The notes: a model not told the origin generated them from the letters alone. A stretch of DNA of 64,000 nt from Typhlomys cinereus (GCA_023101885.1 JALPQD010000017.1:1037428-1101427); one strand, 5' to 3'. Shown: positions 34,424 through 45,599, numbered from the stretch's first letter. Translations and numbers: made by a program.

Positions 34424-34815
34424 AAGGGGTCATGATTTGATTGTTGGATGCAAACACTATCTGTTGCAACAAGGAGGGGTCGTGGTTTGATTGTTGGATG
34501 CAAACACTACCTGTTGCAACAAGAAGGGGTCGTTGTTTGATTGTTGGTGCAAACACTACCTGTTGCAACAAGAAGGGGTCATGGTTTGATTGTTGGATGC
34601 AAACACTATCTGTTGCAACAATAAGAAGGGGTCGTGGTTTGATTGTTGGATGCAAACACTACCTGTTGCAACAATAAGAAGGGGTCATGGTTTGATTGTT
34701 GGATGCAAACACTACCTGTTGCAATAAGAAGGGGTCGTGGTTTGATTGTTGGATGCAAACACTCCCTGTTGCAACAAGAAGGGGTCATGGTTTGATTGTT
34801 GGATGCAAACACTAT
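34424..34815. repeat. 50-bp minisatellite, 8 units, in intron 4
   Basis: The unit is about 50 bp: GGGGTCATGGTTTGATTG, then TTGGATGCAAACACTACC, then TGTTGCAACAAGAA. Eight GGGGTC anchors occur between 34426 and about 34784. Unit length varies from 47 to 53 through ATAA insertions and small deletions. Flanks on the left (34400-34425) and right (34822-34850) are diverged half-units. Long open frames on both strands are a by-product. Confidence 0.95.
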
Positions 34816-34859
34816 GCAAAAAGACAGAGTCCTGGTTCGATTGCCAGGTGCCGAACAGG

Positions 34860-35130
34860 CTTATGTGTTTGCCTCCTTGACTGGTGCTGATTTGGGGGAA
34901 GTTTAGCACCTTCAGGAGGTGGAGCCTTGCTGGAGGAAGGCAGCCACAGAGGTAGTTCTCGGGGTTTGATGGCCCAGCTCTTCTTCCTCTCAGTTTGCTC
35001 TTATTCCCTCTGTATCATAGGGACCTGAACTGACCTCCTGCTTCGCTTTGAGCCAGGCTATTCCCACCACAGATGGACTCTGTCCCTTCTGGAACCACAA
35101 GTCAAACGAATCTTTTCCCTGAAGCGCTTG
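34860..35130 (+). mobile_element. MaLR-type LTR fragment beside the minisatellite
   Basis: CTTCAGGAGGTGGAGCCTTG and CTGGAGGAAGGCAGCC are MaLR words in plus orientation. Degraded sequence resembling the central part follows. Confidence 0.4.
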
Positions 35131-35506
35131 TAGCACTGTCTCACAGCGGAAGGGAAAGAAGGAAAAAGGAAACTGCGAGAAAGGGTTTTCAAAATTAACA
35201 TTAAAAACTTCTTTCTGTAAATTAGGAAATTTACTGATAGTATTAGATAGCAGCAATTAAGTGCCATAAAAAGAAGTTCTCTCTTTGTGGTCTTTAAATC
35301 TTATATAACAAAGAACTTTTAACTCTGAAAAAAATTGTATACTAGCTATCATAATATAAACAATAGCATTACTACAATGATAAAATGTGCACTGAATTTG
35401 CCACTTAGTCATTGTTAGCCACTTACAGGTAACTAGGCATTCTGTTAAATACTAGGGTTTAAAAGATGACATATATACTTCAGAAATACTTGAGTATAGT
35501 ATGCAA

Positions 35507-35776
35507 GGGCTGGAGAGATGGCTCAGGGCTTACGCCTCTGCTTCTCAAGCAGAAGGCCCTGAGTTTGGATCTCAGATCCCACGTAAAAATGCCAGGTGGA
35601 AATGGCAGCGGGTTGCACTTCCAGCCCGGAAGGCAGAGCCTGGGACAGTCCAGAGCAAAGCAAGCAGGAGATTGAACAATCCGGGGTGATTCTTGAAGTT
35701 ACCCTTGGGTCTCTGCAGGCACACATAATGCCCTCAGATTCAAACAGACACACATAGACACACATGACACTTGGAT

Positions 35777-35811
<35 letters not shown>

Positions 35812-35839
35812 TAGACACACACACTATTAAAAAAAAAGA
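35507..35839 (+). mobile_element. tRNA-headed SINE (subfamily O), plus orientation, with (AC)n tail
   Basis: GGGCTGGAGAGATGGCTCAG opens it, then CTTCTCAAGCAGAAGG, GTTTGGATCTCAGATCCC, AAGGCAGAGCCTGGGAC and CTTGAAGTTACCCTTGGG, ending in an expanded AC tail (35778-35809). Near-identical ATAGTATGCAA and ATAGTATGTAA flank it as a target duplication. Confidence 0.9.
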
Positions 35840-36429
35840 GATAGTATGTAAACGTAGGATCCAAATACCGTGAAGTAAATGCATAAAAATGCATAAAAAC
35901 AGTGTACTGGGTGGGAGTGATCTGAGAAACTCAAAGGAACTTGACTAACTCTGCCCAAGAGCAATAAAGACTTGACAGTGCGGAGTTGAAGCCTGGATTG
36001 TAAATGCAAATGAAGAGCTTTCCAGTGAGGGGGGCATCTACACGCGAGGGTCTGTAAGAGGCGGCGGTGGGACCAGAGTCTCACTGAGCTGGGCACTGGG
36101 TGGAGGAGGTCGGTGGTGCTGGGGTGACCTGTGTAGAGTTCTCAGCACAGGTGTTCTACCAGGGAAGATCAAACTTGGTTTTGAGAAATGGCCCCAGTGA
36201 TTCTCCAGAGGGGATGCCAAAGCAGATGACCCAAATCTAAACGTGGCACTCTTTGCTGAGTTGTTACTCTCTCCTCGCCAGAAAAAACTCCTGCTTGTCA
36301 AACAATGTCCACAAAATGGCAATTACGAGTAAACGCAGATCCATTTTAAGACTAAAACCCAAGACACACACAAGAACACACTGGAGTCTTCAATAGTTAC
36401 AACGGTCTCCAGGGAACTCTCAGCAGCTT

Positions 36430-36800
36430 AGAACTACTGGGTGTGACTGTGGGGGTCTGCATTTCCAGTTTAGTCCAGCAGAGAAGACCTTTCCTGAATG
36501 TGAGGCACCACCCTGTGGCCTTGGATCTTGATATGAACGCGAAGGAGAGATGGAAGAAGAGAGAGGAGCAACTGCTGAATGCGAAGGAGAGATGGAAGGA
36601 CAGAGAGGAGCAACTGCTCGGCTCCCTCTGCTGCCTGACTGTGGATCACAGCGACCAGCTGCCGTCTGCTCCTGCTGCCACGACGTCCTTTCCACGGTGG
36701 ACTGTGCCCTCCAACCCCGAGCCAAAACAAACTCTTCCTTACTGGTTTCTGCCATGTTATTTTGTCACCGAATTAAGGAAAGGAATGCCAGAGCTATAAT
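36430..36800 (+). mobile_element. MaLR-type LTR with internal 42-bp duplication
   Basis: GCGACCAGCTGCCGTCTGC, CTCCTGCTGCCACGACG, CACGGTGGACTGTGCCCTCC and GAGCCAAAACAAACTC, then ATTTTGTCACCG, follow a MaLR LTR. A 42-bp block is duplicated in tandem at 36539-36622. Confidence 0.6.
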
Positions 36801-36917
36801 AAGATAATTAATTTCAGAACAAAGGAAAATTCTTTTCAAAACCATAAAGATCACACAATTTACAGGACACCGGCTAGCAGTGTTCTCACCTTACTTCTTT
36901 GCTTCTCTCCAAAATGT

Positions 36918-36990
36918 CTCCCTGGAGAGGCTCATGTTAGAGGATATTTGAGATTTATAGTCTGGATGAATCTCTGGTTTCCAAGACTTA
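36918..36990 (-). repeat. Left arm of 73-bp inverted repeat (intron 4)
   Basis: Its reverse complement equals 38573-38645 at 72 of 73 positions; the difference is ACTATAAA against AATATAAA. It starts 123 bases downstream of the exon 4 donor on the gene strand. Confidence 0.97.
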
Positions 36991-37113
36991 AAAAATTATT
37001 TCATCAGGTAAGATTCCCATGCCAACAAGCAGTATCTTTATAAGCAATGACAAATTAAAAGCTACACAGTCCACTGTTTTCAATAAACTGTCTCCATGAA
37101 ACTGAAATATTAC

Positions 37114-37252
37114 CTTTTTGTCTCCTTGTTTTCGTCTCCTCAATCCCGGCCTGTAATCATCTCCAAATCTCAGAAAGTAATAGTAAGAAACTAGTCTCTC
37201 AATAGGATCCCTTATGACATTAATATAAATAGGCTTCTTCTTCACACCAAAT
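37114..37252 (-). CDS. HS2ST1: HS2ST1 coding exon 4 (residues 150-196)
   Basis: The minus strand completes Lys150 and gives 46 codons, [16 protein letters not shown] onward. [17 protein letters not shown] is the sulfotransferase 3'-phosphate-binding segment, with Arg164 and Ser172 in place. The following basic loop ([13 protein letters not shown]) includes Arg189, implicated in binding the heparan chain. The acceptor is AATTTCAG and the donor GGTAATAT, phase 0 out. The exon is flanked at 36918-36990 and 38573-38645 by the two arms of a nearly perfect 73-bp inverted repeat, reported as a finding. Confidence 0.97.
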
Positions 37253-37439
37253 CTGAAATTAAAATTAAAATGGTGAGGTCAACCAATGTTGTTTAGCTGT
37301 GTCTTAAAATTATATGTAGGATTTACACGGAAAAAAGAAAATGCATTAATGTAAATCAAATTAAACCACACTGTGAAGATTTGGGAATTATTTCATATTT
37401 ATACCACAATAAAACCAACAAGTAAGAATTTAAAAAATT

Positions 37440-39260
37440 ATGGCGGATACCCAGCCATGACTTTACAAAGCAGGGAGCGACTTGCCCTGAGGCTGGGCGA
37501 GCAGAAGGGGCTGTTTGCCCACCCCGGAAGAGCCGCCCTTTGTGACTCTTCTCACCAAGATGTTCGCGCAGCAGCCGGACAGCTTGTTCTCGGGAGCCTG
37601 GTGAAGGGGGTCCTGAGAAAACCATGCTGCAAGCAGCTGACCCCTGAGGCCTTCAAGCTGAGCGCTGTAGTCTGTGCCACTGATCCGTCGCCCCTCTGGG
37701 CCATCAGTGCAGACCCTGAGGGCACTCGTGACATCTCTAGTCCCTCACAGGCCCCCTTTGCTGCTACACAGACACAGCTTTACCTCCACAGTCCTACCAC
37801 ATCACGGAATCTTTGGAAGCCAATTGGCACAGCAGTTGGGTGAGTTACATTTAGACTGCCAGGCAAGATGTCCCTTCCTTGAGAAAGCTGCGTCCCAGAT
37901 GGTAGAACATCCCTCACCTGTGCGGCACGCCGCAGACCACGAGGACATCACCACAGCTGACTGCACAACGGCCACCGACACACGCTCAAGCAGCTACCTA
38001 CAACCACGGCCAACACAGCCCGTTAAGCAGATAACCTAGGATACGGCATGAGGAAAGCGGATTTAACTGTAAACTAGTAGAAGCAAGTGATTGGTGTAGA
38101 GAGAGCATAAAAACCTATCATATCATCAAATCCTAAGGCAAAGGAAGTCAATGAATTATATGACTAAGAGTTTGAAATGATGATTTTTTTTAAAGGAAGC
38201 TGAGTAGTTGACAAAGAACTACAAATAAAGAATCCAGTAAAATCAGGAAGACAATTCACAACACAAATGAGAAATTCAGTAAAGAGATATAAAAGAACCA
38301 AAGAAAAGTTTTGGAGTGGAGGAACTCAATGAGAAACAAAAAATACACTGTGAACTTTGTCAACTGGATCAAGCAGAAGAATTTTTCTGTTTTAAGATTT
38401 AAAATTCTGACCCATGAACAAGTCAGATAAAGAGGAAGTGGAGGAGGAGTGGATGGGGGCCTTTAAGACTTACAGGAACCCATCCAATATTCTGTATTTT
38501 TGTATATTGGGTGTCCCAGAAGAAGTAGAGATTGGAAAAGGCATGGGAATCTTACTCGATGAAATAAACTACTAAGTCTTGGAAACCAGAGATTCATCCA
38601 GAATATAAATCTCAAATATCCTCTAACATGAGCCTCTCCAGGGAGCATAACAATTGAATGGACAGAAGTACTACATGAAGAAAGACTCTGAAAACAACAA
38701 GAGAAAAGTATCAAATCACACAGAAGAAAACGCCCAGACTTCTCAGTAGAAATCTTACAGGGCAGGAGAGAAGACAATGTTCTCAAAGTCATAAAAGAAG
38801 AAGAAACCAAAAACTAAAACAGTTGTCAACCAAAAACATTCTTATGCCTCGAAAATGCTATCTTTAAGGAATAAAGGAGAAATAGTCCCTAAGACAAGCA
38901 AGAACTAAGGAACATCATCACTATCAGGCAAGAAATGCTCACTGGACCCCCTTACTAGAAGAAAAAAGATAATTACGCCATGGGGACACATGAGAGTATA
39001 AAACTCATCAGATGCACAAAAGGCAAAGAGAAGAAAATGAGTCCTCAACACAGACACCACCAAGACAGAAAGGACAACAGAGGAAGAAACAAAAGAATAT
39101 TGAAAGCCAGAAAAATAACGACGACAGAGGTATCTCTCAACAATAATCATCTTGAATGTAAATATATTAAATTAGGCAATTAAAAAGTAACAAACCTAGA
39201 TTCAGTTATAATGCTGCCTACAAGAAAATCACTTTACTAATGAAAAAACATTGACAGAAA
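37440..39260 (+). mobile_element. L1/HAL1-type LINE relic, opposite to the gene
   Basis: From about 38110 the sequence follows L1/HAL1 ORF1 wording (GAATCCAGTAAAATCAGG, AAATGAGAAATTCAGTAAAG, GAACTCAATGAGAAAC, GAAGAAAGACTCTGAAAAC, CTTCTCAGTAGAAATCTTAC, GGCAGGAGAGAAGACAATG, ATCTTGAATGTAAATATATT). The reading frame is broken in many places. The GC-rich part at 37440-38040 may be its 5' untranslated region. No reverse transcriptase part follows, as expected of HAL1 or a truncated L1. Confidence 0.65.
38573..38645 (+). repeat. Right arm of 73-bp inverted repeat (intron 3, inside the L1/HAL1 relic)
   Basis: This arm lies within continuous L1 ORF1-like sequence, so it is probably the original, and the arm at 36918 is the copy. 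Confidence 0.95.
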
Positions 39261-39399
39261 CTAATGGATGATCATGAAAACAATACGGCTGCATACCCAC
39301 AAATATGGGGGGGGTATGATTTACCCATGAAAGAGGAAGTCCCTTCATTTGCAGCAGTACTTTAAAATCATCCACAGTAACAGCACTTAAAGAGTAACT

Positions 39400-39725
39400 A
39401 GTCTTGGTTTCATAACATGGCTGCTGTAGTAAGTACCTGACCCAAGCAACTCAGAGGAACCAAAGGTTTTACTCCTCCAGGTCGAAGTTCATCATGGCAA
39501 GGAGAGTCCGTCCAGCCTGCCAACCTGCCAGAAATGCCACCGCCTCTCCGCCTGCCAGGGAATGGTTCGATCTACTACGGGCTGCTCTTCCATCAATCAG
39601 GCAACCTAGATAATCTCCTACAGGTTTGTCTGGAGGCTGCATTAACTAAATAACTGCTCATGGGCATGCCCAGGGGTCAACCTTTCAAGGGTTCAAATGA
39701 CAGCTGAAACTAACCAGCACAGTAG
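39400..39725 (-). mobile_element. Rodent LTR-type dispersed repeat, minus orientation
   Basis: CATGGCTGCTGTAGTAAGTAC, GAAGTTCATCATGGCAAGG, TAATCTCCTACAGGTTTG and TGACAGCTGAAACTAACCAGC follow the same template as 3605-4000. Confidence 0.5.
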
Positions 39726-40149
39726 ATGATGCACTAAAAAAACCAAAATAGGAATTAAGACAAAAGGGGCAAACTGGATTGGTATGTAAAACTGATATAT
39801 AAAAGGTTGTTTTTTGTTTTTTTTTTTTCTTACCACCCTCAAGTTCTGGGAAAAGCAGAACGTAGCTTGAGACTTTTTTTTTTTTTTTTAAATAGAATGT
39901 GCACTTCTTAGAAATTACTCTATACTAGAAAAGACTTTTCACCTTTTCCTTCTTGGGTTTCCAGGAAACTCGAATAGGTTTCCAATTTTTTTTTATGTTT
40001 TTTAATGTTTCTGTTAACTAAAGCAATTATATGATTAAATACTTCTTTCAAGTAAATTTTCCATGTTCACCAGAAGGTTAAGTATTTTAGCAAACTCTAC
40101 AAAGCATGGTGCCAGTGAAGAATATGGGATTTGTTTGTTTGGGGCAGCA

Positions 40150-40555
40150 CTAGATACCGAACCAAGTCATCGTTAAATACAGGTGTTAACTTGATGGTCG
40201 AGGGTTCAAACTCTAGGAACGTTTGTAGAGAATTAGTAGTTGAGTTGTCTACCTAATGGAGAAGATCCAATCCATGTAAGTGGGTCTTGAATAAAATACA
40301 GAGAGCTAGTTGAGAAAGTCGGCATCCTTGTGTACACTTGGCCTGCTATGCTGGTCTGGCAAGTTAAGGATCGTCCCTCTCTCAGCCGTTACATAGAGAT
40401 GGTGTGGCCAGTTCCCTTGGCCCAGTGTTGTTATGCACCCTTCTGCCAACTGGACTGAGAACTGTAACCAGACTTTTGTAAGAATAAATGCCTTGTTCCC
40501 TGGAGCAGCTTTGTCATGATTTCATGAGCAAACCATACAGAGTAATTACAGCACC
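40150..40555 (+). mobile_element. Rodent LTR-type dispersed repeat, plus orientation
   Basis: GGTGTTAACTTGATGGTCG, TTGTGTACACTTGGCCTGC, GAGATGGTGTGGCCAGTTCC and CTGAGAACTGTAACCAGAC, then GAATAAATGCCTTGTTCC as an AATAAA-bearing end. It is the reverse partner of 3605-3790 and lies facing the minus copy at 39400-39725. Confidence 0.55.
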
Positions 40556-40614
40556 TCACTTTAGGCAAGTGTTCTACTACTGTGCCATACTCTTGAATCG
40601 CTGTCTTTAAATTT

Positions 40615-40722
40615 CGATACAGGTTCTCACTAAGCTATGTGCACTGACCTTGAGCTTGTGGTTTTGCCTCAGGCCCCCTCAGCAGCTAGGACTGCAGGCG
40701 TGCACCACTAGTCCCAGCTCAA
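40615..40722 (-). mobile_element. B1-like SINE, minus orientation
   Basis: CAGGTTCTCACTAAGCTATG, CTCAGCAGCTAGGACTGCAG and GGCGTGCACCACTAGTCCC are reversed B1 words. Confidence 0.6.
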
Positions 40723-42403
40723 GAATGCTTCTCTTCCCTTCCTTCCTTAATCATACACCATGCTGCGTCAAGCCAAAAGATGCTGAAAACTTACATTTCA
40801 ACATTTCTTGATTGTGCACATCAAGATACCAAGTATTATTTCCACTAACAGATTTCGCTTATTTGTTTAAATATTTGGAAAAGTCTACTAAATTCTCACG
40901 GTATATTTCTTACTTCCAATAACATGAACACACTATGAAAATATACAAAGCCAAATCTGTATCAATATTTAATGGGAATATTCTTTCTGAAAAACTTTAT
41001 AATAGGTAATTAGACAAACACCAGAGCTTTGTTCTATATTCAAGACTTTGCCAAAAGCAAAAACATTCAACATATAATCTTAATAATGAAAATCTAAAGT
41101 ATTAGAAACCAAGATGTGCACTGGAAAAAATAAATCACTTAGGTGAAAGGGTAACAAACATTCAATTCAAGGATAATGCAGGCCTGAGGGGAAACATGCA
41201 TATGCATGAGGTTTAAGAAAGCAGCTCGATACATCTGCAAGGAAAAATAATTAGTATATTTCAAAGTTGCCTATAACATACTTCCCATATCACGGTATGA
41301 ATTATTTATAGGAAAAATATACATTTAATTTTACAATTTTATTGAAAGATCTTGAGTATTGTGAGACTAGTTAGAAAAGGAATATACCATTTTAAGTATA
41401 TAACATTTAGGTAATTCTTTAAATATTTGATTTCCAAAAAAATTAAGATTTCCTATATATTTGATTCAGTAACAGATCATTGCACTTTTTTCTTTTTCAA
41501 ACTTAAGCAGAACTGAGGCAAGATTTTCGTTTTATTTTAAATTTTATACAGAATACCTCTTGAATTTGATGAACAGGTAAAATATATTTAAGTTATGACT
41601 GATAATTTAAAAAGCAATTGAACATGCCTAAGCTCAAGCAACAAAAGACCTTTTTTAACGCTTATAAACTTAATACAGATTATTATTAATGGAACATTTG
41701 GACTTGAGGTTTTACTATAATGGCGCCATGTACGCCATAAAGAAAAGATCAAATGGAGCCACGAGACTCATAATTAGAATTACTCCTTTTAACCACTTTT
41801 CTGATTAGTACCTAATGTGGTAAAGACTCCAGTGGGGGCACATTACTGTACACAGTCCTACAGTCTTTTAACTTTTCTTGACAGAATCATGACCAAAGTA
41901 CACTGACTTACACGGTCACATTCAATTTCCAACATAAAAGAAAATTATTACTTTTTAAAAATTCTCTTTATCAGACCTCAAAATTTTAAAGCTACCACAC
42001 AGAAGCCCCAGGCAAAGGACATTGGGTACCAAAAACTAAGGGAGAATTTCTTTGCTTTCTCAGTTCTCAGTTAGTTATGCGGTGCATCATAAAACCTCGG
42101 CTCTCCTGGAAAAGTTGACTTCTGTTGTTTAAGAAACATATGAATAACAGTAACTCTAAAAAACATTACCTAAATTCACTTAACTTGATTTTCTGTAATT
42201 AGCAAGAGATCCATCAACTTATGACCACTAGAGGGCATTACAGCACTGGAAGGAATATTTAAATTACAGATCTATAAGTGGCAAAAGCATGTCAGTATAT
42301 TCTGATTTTTTAAAATCAAAATCATAACAACATAATGATTTATTTCATTTAAGGTTGTCAAGTACAAACCATTCTTTAGTATGTGATTTTGGATATTACT
42401 TAC

Positions 42404-42489
42404 TTTGCAAAATCCAAATAAGAAACGTGTCCATGATAAAACCCTGGTTTCATCTCTTTCCAGGCAGTTATATTCTTTACAAAGCGTAC
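42404..42489 (-). CDS. HS2ST1: HS2ST1 coding exon 3 (residues 122-149)
   Basis: This 86-base exon is too short to stand out as an open reading frame. On the minus strand it reads VRFVKNITAW KEMKPGFYHG HVSYLDFA plus two bases of the Lys150 codon. It carries the second N-glycosylation sequon (Asn127 in KNIT) and the HGH motif with His140 and His142. His142 is the established catalytic base of the family. The acceptor is TTTTTAAG, weaker than usual because of the AAG and the short pyrimidine tract. The donor is a strong GTAAGTAA. Phase in is 0 and phase out is 2, matching exons 2 and 4. Residue 131 is preceded by Ala where I recall Ser in human (ITA versus ITS). Confidence 0.97.
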
Positions 42490-42959
42490 CTTAAAAAGGA
42501 GAACACACTTATTACTTACGTACAAGTTGGAAAGTGAAATTTGATGCCAGCAAAATCTTTCCATTTAGGAACTAAGAACCAGTAATATCATTTGAGGATC
42601 ACAAAGCTGAAAGGTTTGGACTAAAGAGAGCTACAGAATCTGTGTGTAATTATTCATTATAAAGCTACCATTATCATACTCAGAGAAGAAAGTACGATTC
42701 TGAGACAAACTTGCACAATGAGACCATAAAGCTGCTGCACAGTGAACACACTTACAAAGGGGCTGGGTCGATTTCATCTATCAGCAAAACCCTTAGCTAA
42801 GCAAGCAAGCAAGCAACATTCGAATACAAGAATGTGTATGCAGACAGATATGTGTATATGTGCAGTTCTTTCTCTCTTTTTCCTTCCTTTGTCTTCTTTC
42901 CTTCCCTCCCTCACTCCTTCCCTTTTCCTCTTTCATTCTCTTTCTTTGCAACCAGCAAA

Positions 42960-43120
42960 TCCTCCTGTTTCTGTTTGCTCTCACCCCCACCCAGCACTAG
43001 GATTACAGCTGTCTGCAAACAACACACAGCCTTATGAGTAGGTTCTGGGGATTTGAATTCAGGACCTCCTGCTTGCACAGCAAGCATTTTTACCCGCTGA
43101 GTCATCTCACCAGCCCCCAA
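42960..43120 (-). mobile_element. ID/B4-like SINE, minus orientation
   Basis: CACTAGGATTACAGCTGTC, GGTTCTGGGGATTTGAATTC, AGGACCTCCTGCTTGCAC and CCGCTGAGTCATCTCACC end at the tRNA-like head AGCCCC. It is preceded by a CTTT/TTCC-rich tract (42865-42945). Confidence 0.65.
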
Positions 43121-45207
43121 GGCCCTCCTCTTAACTTTCTCTAAGGTCCCCAACAGAGTCTCATTGGGCACCCAGCCTCTAATGCGCAAACCTCTGGAGG
43201 ACATTTAAGATTCACACTATAGCAATACTCAAGATACATGCATCATCTCATTAACATGTAACTGAAGCAACATACTAAAGCCACATTAATAAATCTGTGG
43301 CTGTTTTACAACTTGCAATAAATCAAAAGAAAAAATGCTAAGCAAACAAGTGACGTCAGTAAGGTCAAAGTTGTGGTTCACACTTTCTAATCTGGAAACA
43401 GCTGGAGTATTTACAAGTGCTGTTTCCATACCATTCAAGCTCCATGTACGTTCTGAAGCTGTTCTTTAGAAAATGACAGATGCAACCCCTTTAGAAAAAC
43501 AGCAGCTTTGAGAGGTTCTCTTTAAATGATCAGTTGAGCCTCTTCCTTCCAGCTAAGTGTAACACGTGCACTCGCACCCTCAGATTCTCCGGCTCCACTC
43601 TGCCCACTTCCATTTCCCCCACTTATCAATCCAGCGCCCTTCCCCATCTTCCTGTCTACTCGCTTTGCCTGTCAGTTTTCTGTTTCTGGTCCGGTACACC
43701 AGGGCGTTGTATCAAGATCTGATAATGGGAATACAGGGGAGTAAAAGTGAAAACAGATCGGTGAACAAACCCGCTCATTTCAAAGGGATAAACCCAAAGG
43801 GAGCAAAACCAACAGAATTAGGACATCTAGGAGCCCAAAAGCACTGAAGACTGGCTGACGGAAGAGAAGATTCTAGAACTTTCATATTCTGATTGAAATA
43901 TGCTACCAAGACAGATGGCAGAAGCAGGAGTTATACACAATACATGAAAATAGTGTTTTTTTATGGCTAGCCTGGAACGGATTTGAAACTATGATTTTTG
44001 TCAGATTTTACAACTCAAGTAGAGTCAGGCTAGTAAGTAATTACAGTATACCTTTAGGAAAAATACAAGCAATGTAAGTAGTGGTACTGTGATTTATTTG
44101 CTTGTTGAATCAGACCTGAACTAATTCTATAGGAAAAAGCTAAAAAAAGTGCTATCTCACCAACAGTAGTGTCTAGGTCTAGAATCTCAGCAGGAGAAAC
44201 TCAGCCTTATGATTATCTGTGATCACAAAAGAACTGTTTCCACTATCTGGAAGGATAGGAGTGTCACCCTAAATGCCTGGGCCAAGTCCCAGCTTTGTAA
44301 TTACTCCCTGCTGGATGAAAACTATTATTAACTTGAGTCATGACTATACACTAACTCCTACTAACGCATTTACTTTAAACAAACATTTCTCCTATAGCCA
44401 TATGTGAAAGCCAAACCCAAGGGAAGATTCTATCATAAGGGGAAAACTGTAGTGGTTGGATAAAAATGTAAGAAAAGCTCATAACAATGCAGGATATTGT
44501 GACGATGGACCAGGGCTGCAATGCTCGCTTGAGAGGTGGGAAGTTCATACTTCCATCAACCCAAACCACCCCTAGAACCACCCTACAACTCAAGCTGGTT
44601 CGTTATTTGTACGTGCATCATTTAACAAACCAGTTATGAATTACCTACTGTGTCTCAGTCACCAGAAATATGTTGACAAGCAAGGTGCCTGCCCTTCAGG
44701 GGCATATAACAGAGGGCAAGGCAGAACACAGTCAAACCAGGGTGTAAGAAACAACTGTAGTTTATTAGTGGAAGACGGAAAGTGAAGAGGGATTTAACGA
44801 GCAGGATGCCAGGCAGAGCTCCAAGGCGTCCTGATCAACAATGTGAGGACAATGAAGGCAGAAGCATGTCTCTGAGGAAGAGAAGTCTTGCGATGAGGAA
44901 GGCTTGGCAGTATTCAATGAACCAAAAGGCTTGTACTACTAGAGGTTGTGAAGCAACAGATCAGACCCAGATTTTAAAAAATTCCGTGGCCTGGCACTGA
45001 ATTTGCATCGTTCTCTAGGGGACTAGGAATATTACAGATAAATGAACGCTCTTGGGGAGACTGTATCACAGATCTTTGCATTTTGCCACTGAGACACGAG
45101 CTCTACGTCACTGCTGTTCAAACTGTGGTGCCAAGTGGAAGTTTCTTCAAAAATTCAGAATATCAAGCTCTCTTGGTTCTTCCGACCAAGCACATGCATT
45201 TTAGCCA

Positions 45208-45415
45208 GCGACGAGCTTCCACGTCGCAGGGCGAGAAAGTTTGTGTGCGGCTCTGAAGCTTCCGGCAGCACCGGCAATGGCGGGCTGGGACGCAAAGACA
45301 AGTCAGATACGATCAGACCGGAGCATGGCAGAGCTCTGGAGGGTCCCACCGGCCACACCGACCTGCCGCAGCTACTAAGGACCCCACGGTCCGTGCGACG
45401 ACATTTTCGTGACAG
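45208..45415. other. CpG-rich patch in intron 2
   Basis: About 20 CpG dinucleotides lie in some 200 bp, with about 60 percent GC, inside an otherwise AT-rich intron. No matching gene or repeat was recognised. An open frame of 128 codons runs across it (45135-45521, plus) without recognisable domains. Confidence 0.7.
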
Positions 45416-45599
45416 TAGAGCAAACGCTGTTTTAACAATATGCCTGTCTTCTCCTGTTTACTTTGTCAAGAACTGCCTAACGCAACTCGAAAATCTAACT
45501 CGTCAAGTCCCTTCAGTTTAGTTTCTTAGCCCCTTGTGCTCTACAGTCTCAACTGTTCCTCTCCTTTATCTCCATTATCTCAAATTTCTTACACACCAG

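Larger units (their letters stand above)
28505..37113 (-). other. HS2ST1 intron 4
   Basis: This 8.6-kb phase-0 intron carries B4-, B3-, B1- and tRNA-headed SINEs, a 50-bp minisatellite (34424-34815), two MaLR-type LTR pieces and one arm of the inverted repeat (36918-36990). Between about 32417 and 34400, and between 28821 and 29960, I see only AT-rich sequence with no recognised feature. Confidence 0.9.
37253..42403 (-). other. HS2ST1 intron 3
   Basis: This phase-2 intron contains a plus-oriented L1/HAL1-type relic (about 37440-39260), a minus and a plus copy of a rodent LTR-type repeat (39400-39725 and 40150-40555) and a B1 fragment. The stretch 40723-42403 is AT-rich with no recognised repeat. 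Confidence 0.9.

Noticed and set aside
34407..34890. Repeat-protein-like open frames on both strands
   Set aside because: The 50-bp period is not a multiple of three and every frame is open by chance. It is a minisatellite, not a coding repeat.
36918..36990. Left inverted-repeat arm as an independent L1 insertion
   Set aside because: Agreement of 72 of 73 bases with the arm in the old relic is too high for two separately decayed copies.
45135..45521. 128-codon open frame over the CpG-rich patch as a new gene
   Set aside because: There is no domain and no splice or promoter context beyond CpG content. It is kept only as a composition finding.
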